A stretch of DNA of 49,813 nucleotides from Chitinophaga pinensis (lineage in GTDB: Bacteria; Bacteroidota; Bacteroidia; 2-12-FULL-35-15). Shown piece by piece: positions 37,955-47,379 of the stretch (the stretch's first letter is position 1; the number at the start of each line of letters is the position of its first letter). Under the pieces are notes generated by a model, which saw only the letters and a list, made by a program, of their open reading frames with translations, searched no databases and was not told the DNA's origin. Made by a program: the position numbers and the translations under genes. The stretch lies in the NCBI GenBank assembly GCA_945865315.1, contig CAMBDK010000009.1, positions 1 through 49,813 on the forward strand, in the 5' to 3' direction.

Positions 37955-38944
37955 TTAATCTATAAAGTTTGATGTAATTTTCATTTTTTCAATTATTTTA
38001 TAAGCAATATCTAAGGCTTTATAACCGTCATCAATACTAACTAATGGTGTAGTATTGTTGATTATCGATTCAGCAAACGCTTCTAGCTCCATTTTTATTG
38101 CATTGGAAGGTAAAATAGTTGGGTTTTCAAAATAAATTTGTTTTGCTCCTTTGCCATTTCCAAGTTCTAAAGTTACAGCCAAAGGGTCTTCTTCACCCAC
38201 TACTGGGTTTATAATGCGTATTATTTCTACTTTTTTATCGAGAAAATCTACAGCAACATAGGCGTTTTTTTGGAAGAAGCGCGATTTCCTCATGTTTTTC
38301 ATTGATATTCTGCTGGCTGTTAAATTAGCAACGCAGCCATTATCAAATTCAATACGAGCATTCGTGATGTCTGGGCTATCACTTACCACTGCCACACCGC
38401 TTGCGCTAATTCTTTTAATATTTGATTTTACAACGCTTAAAATAATGTCAATATCATGAATCATTAAATCTAATACTACCGAAACATCCGTACCTCGAGG
38501 ATTAAATTGAGCCAAACGGTGGGTTTCAATAAACATAGGATTAGAACAAAAATCTTTAGCTGCTAAAAAGGCTGGGTTAAATCGCTCCACATGCCCAACC
38601 TGTACCTTTACATTGGCTTCTTTTGAAAAACCAATTAGTGCCTTGGCCTCATCTATTGTATTGGTAATAGGCTTTTCAATAAAAACATGTTTTGATTTTT
38701 TTATTGCTTTTGAAGCACAAGCAAAATGAGTAATGGTGGGGGTAACAATGTCAATAGCATCTACTTCATGCAGCAGTGCTTCCATGGAATCGAAACATTT
38801 AATGCCAAATTCCTTTTCTACCAATTTGCTTGCAGCAGAATCGGAATCATAAAAACCTATTAATTCATATTTGTCAATTTCCTTTAAAAGACGCATGTGA
38901 ATTTTTCCTAAATGCCCTGCTCCTAGTAGTCCTATTTTTATCAT
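37955..38944 (-). CDS. Gfo/Idh/MocA family NAD(P)-dependent oxidoreductase
   Basis: A 329-residue sugar-type dehydrogenase. The N-terminal Rossmann fold has GLLGAGHLGKIH (5-16) for NAD(P) and the conserved EKP (90-92), whose lysine acts in catalysis. The substrate domain contains DLMIHDIDI, with a histidine in the usual active-site position. Likely substrates are sugars or sugar nucleotides; relatives work in nucleotide-sugar or inositol metabolism. It lies 193 bp upstream of the lipoprotein gene on the same strand, in a neighbourhood with surface-glycan genes. Confidence 0.87.
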   Translation of the reverse strand: MIKIGLLGAGHLGKIHMRLLKEIDKYELIGFYDSDSAASKLVEKEFGIKCFDSMEALLHEVDAIDIVTPTITHFACASKAIKKSKHVFIEKPITNTIDEAKALIGFSKEANVKVQVGHVERFNPAFLAAKDFCSNPMFIETHRLAQFNPRGTDVSVVLDLMIHDIDIILSVVKSNIKRISASGVAVVSDSPDITNARIEFDNGCVANLTASRISMKNMRKSRFFQKNAYVAVDFLDKKVEIIRIINPVVGEEDPLAVTLELGNGKGAKQIYFENPTILPSNAIKMELEAFAESIINNTTPLVSIDDGYKALDIAYKIIEKMKITSNFID

Positions 38945-39066
38945 AAATGGGTGTTATTTATACAAAAATAGTTCTTTACTCAGTGCATTACTAAAAAAAA
39001 AATATTACTTATGAGTACATAAATGTTAATTTTGTATTTCATTAAATTATTATTTTTTAGTAAAGC
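38945..39066. other. Short spacer left of repeat copy A
   Basis: AT-rich leader of the oxidoreductase gene, with no structure recognised. The rest of the 357-bp gap to the SPFH gene is filled by repeat copy A (39067-39270) and 31 further bases. Confidence 0.4.
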
Positions 39067-39270
39067 TTTCAAAATAATTTCGACAAAACAGATATATTAA
39101 TAAAAACAGATGATTTCATTTTTTTGCAAAAAAATATCCTTATGAAAACACGCGTGAGGAATGAATAAGCGCCCTGCCGGCTTTCAGGTGGGGAGGAATC
39201 CTTTGTTCTTTATTTTTTGTTTCTTCTGTATCAAGACAAAAGAAAAACACACAGTTTTTGAACCATTTAA
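39067..39270. repeat. Direct repeat copy A (left of the SPFH gene)
   Basis: A 204-bp segment matched in the same orientation by copy B at 40343-40545. The first ~105 bases (TTTC..AATTTCGACAAAACAG to GTGAGGAATGAA) differ at only about six positions and one 2-base indel. The centre is more diverged. The right part again matches, including a hairpin around CTGTATCAAGACA with arms TTCTTCTGT/ACAAAAGAA, and AACACACAG..TTTTGAACCATTTAA. It is non-coding on both strands. Confidence 0.8.
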
Positions 39271-39301
39271 TTTGCGGATTTATTTCGAAAACTTCTCCTA
39301 C

Positions 39302-40252
39302 TTATTTACCTGAACCTGCTGAATTTTTTTTGTGTTCCATAAGTGAAGTCATTGCCATCATTTCTTTCATGGTGCGCTGCATGCCATCGCTTGACCCATC
39401 TAAAAAAATAACATTTCCTTTTCCATATTCTGCGAAATTTTTAATAGCCTCCGTCCACATAGAAAATAAAATTACAGAGGTATCTAAATTTGCTTGCTCC
39501 ATTTCTTTTGCCGCTTCGCTCATCCCTTTAGCAACTTCTTGTCGGAAGAGTGCTACCCCTTGCCCACGAAGTTGTGCGGCTTCTTTTTCTGCAGTCGCAG
39601 CAATTCTAGTAGCATTTCCATCGGCCTCAGCCGATTTAGTTTTCGTTATAAGTAAAGCTTGCCCTTCGTTTTCTGCTGCCGCTTTTAAATTATTTGATGC
39701 AACTACTTTTGACATAGAAAGTATAATAGCCTCATCAAAAGTAATGTCGTTTAACTGCAAATCCTGAAGGTGGAACCCCCACTCTTCAAGTATCACGTCA
39801 ATTTGTTCTTTTACATGCTCTGTTATATCTTTTCTTAAACCTAATACTTCGGCTTGCTTTTTTATTGCTACAAAACCGCGGATAGACCCTTCAATAGTTC
39901 TTATAAGGGCTTGCATAAAACTCTTTTCATCAATAAATTTAAAGGCTACATTTTTAATTGTATTTTCCTCCTGATCCAGCACAGAATATAGCAACATTGC
40001 TTTAAAATAAACATTCGCTTGGTCAATTGTAATTGCTTGAAACTCTAATTCTACTGAACGATTTTGAATGGATATGCGTTTATAAACAATTTCAATAAAG
40101 GGAATTTTCATGTTTAACCCAGGCCCCAATATTCTACGGTATTTCCCAAAAACAGTAATAACCCCTATGGTACCTTGCTGCACTGTTACAAAAGAAAGGA
40201 AAATTAATAAGAGCCCTATAGCAGTTAAAATTAATTGAATTTGATTTGGCAT
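39302..40252 (-). CDS. SPFH/band 7 (stomatin-like) membrane protein
   Basis: A 316-residue protein with one N-terminal membrane helix (about 5-22), then a band-7/SPFH domain (about 24-200: VQQGTIGVITVFGKYRRILGPGLNMKIPF at its start), then an alanine/glutamate-rich coiled coil (about 190-260) and a short C-terminal tail. Such proteins oligomerise into cage-like membrane microdomain scaffolds and often partner proteases. No NfeD or protease gene is adjacent. The gene is bracketed by ~200-bp direct repeats, 31 and 90 bases from its ends. Confidence 0.9.
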   Translation of the reverse strand: MPNQIQLILTAIGLLLIFLSFVTVQQGTIGVITVFGKYRRILGPGLNMKIPFIEIVYKRISIQNRSVELEFQAITIDQANVYFKAMLLYSVLDQEENTIKNVAFKFIDEKSFMQALIRTIEGSIRGFVAIKKQAEVLGLRKDITEHVKEQIDVILEEWGFHLQDLQLNDITFDEAIILSMSKVVASNNLKAAAENEGQALLITKTKSAEADGNATRIAATAEKEAAQLRGQGVALFRQEVAKGMSEAAKEMEQANLDTSVILFSMWTEAIKNFAEYGKGNVIFLDGSSDGMQRTMKEMMAMTSLMEHKKNSAGSGK

Positions 40253-40342
40253 GGTTATAAATTTTTGAATGATTTTGTGTAAATTTATAAATTAATTACA
40301 ATGGTATGGAAAAATATTATTATTAATCTGACAAAGTGAAGT

Positions 40343-40545
40343 TTTCGAAACAATTTCGACAAAACAGATATATTAATAAAAACAGCTGATTTCATTTTTT
40401 TTTGCAAAAAAATATCCTTATAAAAACGGGCGTGAGGAATGAACAAACGCGATGCAGTTTTGCAGGTGGGGGGGATCGTTTGTTATTGATTTTTTGTTGC
40501 TTTTGTATCATGACAAAAGAAAACACACAGTTTTGAACCATTTAA
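40343..40545. repeat. Direct repeat copy B (right of the SPFH gene)
   Basis: The 203-bp partner of copy A, same orientation. It holds the perfect hairpin CTTTTGT-ATCATG-ACAAAAG (about 40499-40518), a seven-G run near 40467, and ends TTTTGAACCATTTAA. Compared with A, the hairpin arms have changed but still pair, which hints that the structure itself is conserved. Confidence 0.8.
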
Positions 40546-40833
40546 CGGATCTTCCATTCAAATTTGATTGTGTTTTTGGCCGTATCGTTTTGTGAGCAAT
40601 AAGTTTGGTGATTTTGAGTTTGTGAAAAAAATACCTGCATTCTTATTGTCAATTTTTTCAAGTGTTTCCGGAAAATAAGATTTTAGCAATGGTAAATATT
40701 CTTTTCTATAAATGCAAAAAATAATATTTGTGTATGCGACTAAAAACGATTAAAAAAACCTTTAACTTACTGATAATATTGGCATTTATCGTTTTTCACA
40801 AAAAACATTGGAGGGAAGATCCGTTTTAAATGG
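40538..40833. repeat. Long-range inverted repeat bounding a 296-bp non-coding segment
   Basis: CCATTTAACGGATCTTCC (40538-40555) is matched in inverse by GGAAGATCCGTTTTAAATGG (40814-40833), with only a two-base insertion. The 258 bases between show no convincing gene. The left arm overlaps the end of repeat copy B. The layout resembles the ends of a small mobile or foldback element. Confidence 0.5.
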
Positions 40834-40844
40834 CTGAAGTAAAA

Positions 40845-40882
40845 AAAATAGAGATTATTAAAATTTTAACAATCTCTATTTT
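40845..40882 (-). terminator. Terminator of the glutamate dehydrogenase gene
   Basis: AAAATAGAGATT (40845-40856) pairs with AATCTCTATTTT (40871-40882); the loop itself is almost self-complementary. A run of A on the plus strand (40841-40848) gives the U-tract on the minus-strand RNA. It lies 18 bases past the dehydrogenase stop codon. Confidence 0.8.
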
Positions 40883-40900
40883 AAAAAAGGGCACGACTAT

Positions 40901-43900
40901 CTATAAACGCGCAACAGCTTTGTGCAGTTTTTCTGCCATCACCACTAATGAAGAAATAGGAACAGGTTCTAATGGGTTGGCGTGTAAACGAGATATTTCT
41001 GCTCCCATAGCATTTAGAGCTGGTTCACGCTTCAGTGTTTCATCAACCCCTATTTTCATTGCCATTTCTGTTAGCAATAAATTAGTTCTTCGCAAAGAGG
41101 TAAACAGACTTTTTAATGCTTGCGCTTCCCATTTATCTAGGGACGACTGAACTGATATTTTTGCGAGTATTTCTTGCATACCAGTTGCTTGTCCGCAAAG
41201 CAAATATGTTTTAATGGTATCCTCTATTGGCTTAGCAAGTTTTTCGGCAACAAAAGCTATTGGAAATACTTTGGGCCAGTGAACAGAAAGGGCTATTTCT
41301 TTAGCTAAATCAACTGTAAAGCCCTGCTCTTCAATTCTTTTTATATCCTCATTTAACTTTACTAAATTAGCATTGGATTTATCAACAGTAAAGAATTTAT
41401 ACATACCATCAAATACTTTTCTATATTCGGCTGCTCTCACTTTAAAGTTTTGCCCATTTCCAATTTTCTCATACAATATTTCTCCGGGGAAAAAATGTAG
41501 TATCCAACTAGCCGAAACTTTAATTTTATACTCTAGGGTAACTATATTTTTAAGCCTTGCTTCTAATGGAACTTGATCGCAAGCCATTATGCGTTGTTTT
41601 AATTCAAGGGCATTCATCCACTGTTCGGCAGCGGTATAAGCAAAAGCAACATCCACTGCGCTACGCTCCGAGTCGGTCATTAAATCTGTAAAAAGACTTG
41701 CTCCTGCATCATTAATAATATGGCCAACCCATACTGTAGCAAAAAGTTCTTTTAATAATAGGTGAGAATCCATTTCTTCACGGAAATTTCCATAAATTTG
41801 TTTAGGGAAATAGTTTTTGAGAAACTCCTCTTTTAAAGGAAAACGAGATACATCCAGCGACAACAATTTAGACTTTAAATACATTTTAGTAAAAGCCATC
41901 AGTTTACTCAACTCTGGTCGAGTAAAGCCTTTTTTTAATCCCCTCTTATGAATTTGCGCTAAGGTAGGAAGGTCTTCTCTTTCGGCTACCATTATGCCTT
42001 CTTCGGCTAAAAAGTCTGAACTCCATAAAAAAAGATAAGGATCCTTTTTACTTCTTATTTCATCCAACGAGAGGCAAAGAGCGTGTCTGTAATTATCTTC
42101 CAGGATATTATCTAAAACTTCTGATGTTGCTTTTTTCAGCACCTTATTGCGCTCATCGGTTATCATTTTACCCGAAGTTATGATAGGCCCAAAAAGAATT
42201 TTTAAATTTACTTCGCGATCAGAACAATCAACGCCTCCGGAATTATCAATAGCGTCCGTATCAATTAAGCCGCCTTTTAATGCAAATTCAATGCGCCCTT
42301 TTTGTGTTACACCTAAATTTCCTCCTTCGCATACTACCTTTGCAAGCACATCTATGGCATCCACCCGCACCGAATCGTTCGTTTTGTCATTTACTTCGCG
42401 ATGATCTTCTTCGGATGACTTAATGTATGTTCCAAGCCCCCCATTATATAATAAATCAACGTTATGCTTTAAAATCATTTTAATAAGCTCCTCGGTAGCT
42501 AATTGTGTTTCGTTGGTTCCCAAAAGTATTTGAATTTCCGGTGTTAAAACAACGGCTTTCTCTGCTCTGGAAAAAACACCGCCGCCTTTTGAAATCTTTT
42601 CAGGATTATAATCTGTCCAGCTGGAACGAGGAAGGCTAAACATTCGTTGCCTTTCATTAAATGAAGCTTCACAATCTGGATTTGGATCTAAAAAAATATG
42701 GGCGTGGTTGAAGGCTGCTACTAGTTTTAGGGTTTTCGATCGTAACATCCCGTTACCGAAAACGTCGCCCGACATATCCCCAATACCTACCACAGTAATA
42801 TTATCCTTTTCTGGGTTAATATTAATTTTCCCAAATTGGTGCTTAGCGCATACCCACGCACCTTTTGCAGTTATCCCTTCCACTTTATGGTCGTACCCAA
42901 CAGAGCCTCCCGAAGCAAAAGCGTCACCAAGCCAAAAGCCATATTCAGCTGAAAGCCCATTAGCTGTATCAGAAAGGTGAGCGGTACCCTTGTCGGCAGC
43001 AACTACAAGGTATGGATCAAAAACATCATGGCAAACTACCCCCGGCGGTCTAATTTTTTTACCTGCAAGTTGGTTGTCTGTTAAATCAAGCAAGCCGCGA
43101 ATTAAAATTTTATACATTTCATCCCCATAAGCCTTTCTATCTTGACCCTTTTTAGGAGTTCCACGCACTACAAATCCCCCTTTAGCTCCTGTTGGTATAA
43201 TTAATACATTTTTCGAATTTTGAGCACGCATAAGTCCAAATATCTCTGTTCGATAATCATCCAATCGATCGCTCCAACGAATTCCTCCTCTTGCAACCCT
43301 TCCAGATCTTAGGTGACAACCTTCCATTTCGGCATGATAAACAAAAATTTCAAATAAAGGTCTTGGTTCAGGGCAGTGCTCTAGTTTTGTACAATCAAAT
43401 TTAAATGAAAGGTAATGAAATGGACGATCGCTGCGATATGCGTTTGTTCTAATTGTCGATTCAATTAAATTAAACAATATTTGAAAAACCCTATCTTCCG
43501 TTGCATCTTGAATTTTCTCCATTCCCTTGAGGAAGGCTTTTCTCGTTTCGGACACCTTTAGGTTTCTAACACCTCCTTTTTTATCTTCCAACTCACTACC
43601 ATCAATAGCCGCTTCAATTTGAGGGTCGAATTTATTATGAAAATGAGCCACAAGTGTTTTTGTAAGTTCTGCATGTCGAAAAAGTACCCGATCAACAATG
43701 CTGGAATCAAAGAATGGTCCAATTTGTATAGAATATCGCATATAAGAACGAAGAACATCTACATCTTCCCATGCAAGACCCGGACGAAGCATAAGCCGGT
43801 TCATAGAATCGGAAGGCACTTTGCCGCCAAATATTGCCTCTAAGCCATTTATTAATTCTCTTTTATTGCTTACATAATTTTGTTCCCCTGAGGAAGGATC

Positions 43901-45775
43901 TACTAACAACCGAAATGTATCAATAAAAAGTACAGTTTGGTTTGAAAGCGTTATTTGTGTGGGCAAACCGTTCAACACCTTAAAGCCTATGTTGTGAAGT
44001 ATAGGAAGGATTTCAGAAAGCAACAAGCCCCCAGATTCTGTGCGGTAAATACTTAATTTTGTTTCATTGGCTGCATTTTTTCCTGTACCAGGCAAAATAT
44101 CAAATTGTATGCTAGCATTTTTCTGAAGTTCCTCTAAATGAAGGATATCCTCTATAATTTCATCGAGCGAAACCAGGTCTTTATAGGAAGATGGAAAAGC
44201 CTCCACATATTTTGCATAAAGTTTTGCCGGCAATTCTATTTTGCTACTCATTAATTTTGTTCTGAAACGAACATGCCAAGGGGTACATAAATCTGAAACA
44301 GAATTTTCTAATACGGCAATTTGTGCCTTTTCCAGATTTGAACACCCCGAAAAATAAATGGCAAGCGGAATAATATTTCCTTTAACGGCTTCTATCTCCA
44401 CCTGAATGTTTGAAGTACCCAATTCACTAATTAGTATAGATTTAATACTATCTAAAAGGTCTTCGGAATAGGCTTCATGCGGAATAGCGATAAGGGCGTA
44501 TGCTGTTTTTCTTTCGGAGTTTACATCAATGTGAACCAAAGTTTCGTTCCGGGAGTCTTGCTCCAAGCGGTTATCAATTAAACGCCTTAGTTGATAATCG
44601 TCACATTCGAAAAGGTATTCAATCATTATCTTATTAAATACTTTTACTCGTGCATTATAAGAGGATGACTGCGGCCTTACCTCATCTTGGTCAATGATTT
44701 TTTGAAGACGAGTCTTTAAATATGGTAAATTGGAACGCTGCAGCGTATGCGATTTTATAGTAAACATTCCCAAAAGAACAGTTACGCCTTCCTTTTCCCC
44801 ATTTTTATCAAACTCTTTTAACATAATCTTTCCCATAAACCCTTCGCGTTTCATTGGCGCCTTTATTTGGGATAAGGAGAGCGAGAAAACAGCCTCCTTG
44901 CCTGATTCGTTCTCGTAGAATTTAGAAGCTTGATTTATCAAAGATTCATTTTCATTAGCGTCTTCGAAGCCTAATGATTTAACAACACCCCTATTCAAGA
45001 TGTTTTTTTTGCCTTCTTTTGCAAAACTTAACATAGAAACAAAAATGAAATTATTATCCAGCAGCCAATGAAGTAATTCATTTGCTTCAATAAGCTCCAA
45101 AGGTTTGGGCCCATTTAAAATATTAGCACCTGAAAGGGAATTGTAAGAATTAATATTATTTGTAATAACCTTACGTATTTTGTGGTAATCTCTTACAGTT
45201 GCGGCAGCAATATTTAATCTAAAATGTATTTTGTTTTGACATGCTTCTCTGTGTTGCTCATTTTGAAAACCTGTTAACAAATAACGAGTTAATGACTCCA
45301 TGTGATGGTTATCATCTTCTTTCTTGCTTATGGAAACAATATTTCCTGCCTCATCTCTTCGAATAGGGAACGAAAAATGCACCGAACCTTCTTCTTTTAA
45401 ACCCAGCTCAGCAAAGCAAAGTTTAAGGGTGTCTATGATAAAACGCTGATCGGCCATACAGGTTTCTAAAGCAAATACCCCTTCATCAAGTCCGTCTTGA
45501 ATATTTTTAGCATCGTGTATTTTCACCTTTATTTCTCCCGCCTTACGCGTGGAAGTAAATTTAGAAAATTCGGCAACAGTATCGAGCTCCGTAATTTCAA
45601 CAATCCTTCTTAAATAACGATCGTTTGCCCTGCGAAAAAAAAACTGAACGAACTCTTCTAAGTCCTCTTTTCGGAGCCTACTTGTTTTTGTATGAACCGG
45701 CGTCAATTTCGACAGCCACTTATCTAATTTAGCAGGCTTTGCGTCAATGCTTGTCTTTAATTTTTCTGTTTCCAT
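40901..45775 (-). CDS. Large NAD-dependent glutamate dehydrogenase
   Basis: A 1624-residue NAD-specific glutamate dehydrogenase of the large (~180 kDa) class, which converts glutamate to 2-oxoglutarate and ammonium for catabolism. The first ~700 residues are the regulatory region with ACT-like segments. The catalytic core starts near 825 with RVARGGIRWSDRLDDYRTEI and the lysine-bearing IPTGAKGGFVVRG. The NAD-binding motif VVGIGDMSGDVFGNGML is near 995, and a C-terminal helical domain follows. The length is normal for the class. This class was described in Streptomyces and Proteobacteria and is less usual in Bacteroidota. It is monocistronic, with a 733-bp upstream gap and its own terminator. 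Confidence 0.95.
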   Translation of the reverse strand: METEKLKTSIDAKPAKLDKWLSKLTPVHTKTSRLRKEDLEEFVQFFFRRANDRYLRRIVEITELDTVAEFSKFTSTRKAGEIKVKIHDAKNIQDGLDEGVFALETCMADQRFIIDTLKLCFAELGLKEEGSVHFSFPIRRDEAGNIVSISKKEDDNHHMESLTRYLLTGFQNEQHREACQNKIHFRLNIAAATVRDYHKIRKVITNNINSYNSLSGANILNGPKPLELIEANELLHWLLDNNFIFVSMLSFAKEGKKNILNRGVVKSLGFEDANENESLINQASKFYENESGKEAVFSLSLSQIKAPMKREGFMGKIMLKEFDKNGEKEGVTVLLGMFTIKSHTLQRSNLPYLKTRLQKIIDQDEVRPQSSSYNARVKVFNKIMIEYLFECDDYQLRRLIDNRLEQDSRNETLVHIDVNSERKTAYALIAIPHEAYSEDLLDSIKSILISELGTSNIQVEIEAVKGNIIPLAIYFSGCSNLEKAQIAVLENSVSDLCTPWHVRFRTKLMSSKIELPAKLYAKYVEAFPSSYKDLVSLDEIIEDILHLEELQKNASIQFDILPGTGKNAANETKLSIYRTESGGLLLSEILPILHNIGFKVLNGLPTQITLSNQTVLFIDTFRLLVDPSSGEQNYVSNKRELINGLEAIFGGKVPSDSMNRLMLRPGLAWEDVDVLRSYMRYSIQIGPFFDSSIVDRVLFRHAELTKTLVAHFHNKFDPQIEAAIDGSELEDKKGGVRNLKVSETRKAFLKGMEKIQDATEDRVFQILFNLIESTIRTNAYRSDRPFHYLSFKFDCTKLEHCPEPRPLFEIFVYHAEMEGCHLRSGRVARGGIRWSDRLDDYRTEIFGLMRAQNSKNVLIIPTGAKGGFVVRGTPKKGQDRKAYGDEMYKILIRGLLDLTDNQLAGKKIRPPGVVCHDVFDPYLVVAADKGTAHLSDTANGLSAEYGFWLGDAFASGGSVGYDHKVEGITAKGAWVCAKHQFGKININPEKDNITVVGIGDMSGDVFGNGMLRSKTLKLVAAFNHAHIFLDPNPDCEASFNERQRMFSLPRSSWTDYNPEKISKGGGVFSRAEKAVVLTPEIQILLGTNETQLATEELIKMILKHNVDLLYNGGLGTYIKSSEEDHREVNDKTNDSVRVDAIDVLAKVVCEGGNLGVTQKGRIEFALKGGLIDTDAIDNSGGVDCSDREVNLKILFGPIITSGKMITDERNKVLKKATSEVLDNILEDNYRHALCLSLDEIRSKKDPYLFLWSSDFLAEEGIMVAEREDLPTLAQIHKRGLKKGFTRPELSKLMAFTKMYLKSKLLSLDVSRFPLKEEFLKNYFPKQIYGNFREEMDSHLLLKELFATVWVGHIINDAGASLFTDLMTDSERSAVDVAFAYTAAEQWMNALELKQRIMACDQVPLEARLKNIVTLEYKIKVSASWILHFFPGEILYEKIGNGQNFKVRAAEYRKVFDGMYKFFTVDKSNANLVKLNEDIKRIEEQGFTVDLAKEIALSVHWPKVFPIAFVAEKLAKPIEDTIKTYLLCGQATGMQEILAKISVQSSLDKWEAQALKSLFTSLRRTNLLLTEMAMKIGVDETLKREPALNAMGAEISRLHANPLEPVPISSLVVMAEKLHKAVARL

Positions 45776-46508
45776 TTTTAAAAGTCCTTTAATTTATAGG
45801 TATAAAAATATTTGTTTTTTTCAATTAAAATTTATTATCGTTCGATAAAATTACAAAAATATATTTAATAAAAAACTATTCCATTAATCATTAAATAAGT
45901 ATATGGGATGCTGTTATAAATAATACGTTTATCTAAAAGAGGTATTTATTTTATAATACGAATTTGTTTTACGCCAATATCTTTTAAAAAAGAGAAGAGG
46001 CGCATGGTTTAATTGTATTCTTTTATAAAAAATTAAACGATATTAAAAGGGTACTATTTATCTGGTTTTTTTGAACTTATAAATCTTTAAAATTACTCTT
46101 ATTAAAACAAACGTAAAAATCATTAGTGCCAAAAATATTTAATGGGGAGGGCCAATTATTTTAACAACTCAAGTTTCATTGTTATTTTAATTGTATTAAT
46201 TTCATTAGCTGCACTGAAAGAATTAATTCGCAGGTTTTTATTTTTTATTTTATATTCAGGACTTTCAAAATCTCTTTATTTTAGAAGCTTTAGAACACCA
46301 TAACTTTAGTTAATAAAAAAACAATGTAAATTGTAATTGTAAATATGGTTTTTCAAAGTATATATCCATTTTTTTCTTTTATAAATCCATCGCTTGGTTT
46401 AAAAACTTATCTTTGAAGCAGATTAAATTTGGAGTTTTTTAGGTTAGAATTTGCTTTTTGAATTGATTTTTAAAATTCGTTGATAAAAGACAATAATTTT
46501 TTGGGTAA
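45776..46508. other. Long intergenic region with a possible coding relic
   Basis: A 733-bp AT-rich divergent gap. TATTTTTG at 45861-45854 (minus) could be a -7 box for the dehydrogenase gene. On the minus strand 46275-46156 encodes a 39-residue open stretch with a coding-like composition (EYKIKNKNLRINSFSAANEI... ending KLELLK and stop). It has no start and is closed upstream by a stop, so it may be the tail of a decayed gene. I recognise no family. Confidence 0.35.
46408..46415 (+). promoter_or_regulatory. Possible -7 box of the methyltransferase gene
   Basis: TATCTTTG matches TAnnTTTG and would give a leader of about 85 nt. A TTG lies upstream but at too short a spacing to be the -33 element. 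Confidence 0.3.
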
Positions 46509-47366
46509 ATGAATAAAACTTGTTTAGTTTGCAATACAAATGCTCTCTCCCCCATTTATAATGAGACGCTACTCAAATGCAATATTTGTGGGTTTATTAC
46601 CGCAAATATGGAAATTGATTCTGAAACGCTTCAGCAAACGTATACCGAAAATTATTTTAAAGGAGAAGAGTACGTTGATTATTTGCGTGACAAAGATATT
46701 TTACAAACTAATTTCAGAAATCGTCTTCAATACATTTACAAAAAGGTTGACAGATCAAGTATTTCCAGTTGTTTAGAAATTGGTTGCGCCTACGGCTTTT
46801 TTGCCGAAGTGCTCCAAAAAGAGTTGCGTAAAATTAAATATGTTGGCTTTGACGTTGTACCAGAGGCAATAGCATATGGCATAAATGAATTAAAGCAAAA
46901 TTTAATTTGCGGTGATTATTTAGAAGAAAAAACAGAAGAAAAGATCTCCGACATATTTATGTGGGATGTAATAGAGCACTTACCAAATCCGGAAAAGTTT
47001 ATTGAAAAAGCGGCAAGGGAACTTGGAGGCGGGGGTCGAATTTACATTACAACAGGCGATATAGAAAGGCTTATACCTCGTTTTCAAAAAGAAAAATGGC
47101 GGATGATTCACCCTCCCTCTCATTTACATTATTTTTCAAAACGTTCTCTTTCCAAATTATTAGAAAAAAACGGATTTAAAATAATTGACGTATCCTACCC
47201 TCCTATTCACAGGAGTGTTAGATTAATTTACTACTCTTTGTTTATGCTGCGTAAAAAATATCCTAAAATTATAGAAAAAATATACAATTATATCCCCTCT
47301 AAAATGAACGTTGCTATAAACACCTTTGACATTATGTTTATAATTGGGGAAAGAAATAGGAAATAG
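46509..47366 (+). CDS. Class I SAM methyltransferase with N-terminal zinc ribbon
   Basis: A 285-residue protein with a four-cysteine zinc ribbon (C5, C8, C24, C27) followed by a methyltransferase-11/23-type Rossmann domain. SAM motif I is LEIGCAYGFFAEVL (89-102), and DIFMWDVIEHLPNPEKF is the motif II/III region (WDVIEHL is typical). PSHLHYFSKRSLSKLLEKNGF is common in methyltransferases that act on sugars or polysaccharide ends. Neighbours include an RfaE2-like enzyme, which fits a cell-surface glycan role, but the substrate is unknown. Confidence 0.85.
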   Translation: MNKTCLVCNTNALSPIYNETLLKCNICGFITANMEIDSETLQQTYTENYFKGEEYVDYLRDKDILQTNFRNRLQYIYKKVDRSSISSCLEIGCAYGFFAEVLQKELRKIKYVGFDVVPEAIAYGINELKQNLICGDYLEEKTEEKISDIFMWDVIEHLPNPEKFIEKAARELGGGGRIYITTGDIERLIPRFQKEKWRMIHPPSHLHYFSKRSLSKLLEKNGFKIIDVSYPPIHRSVRLIYYSLFMLRKKYPKIIEKIYNYIPSKMNVAINTFDIMFIIGERNRK

Positions 47367-47379
47367 ATAACAGAAAAAA

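Noticed and set aside
39258-39767. 169-codon plus-strand frame over the end of the SPFH gene
   Set aside because: It is antisense to the well-supported SPFH coiled coil and has no recognisable domain; its alanine/serine-rich sequence mirrors the sense repeats.
40464-40474. Seven-G run inside repeat copy B as a second phase-variable tract
   Set aside because: It is shorter than the tract at 36.65 kb and is not close to a gene start in a useful position.
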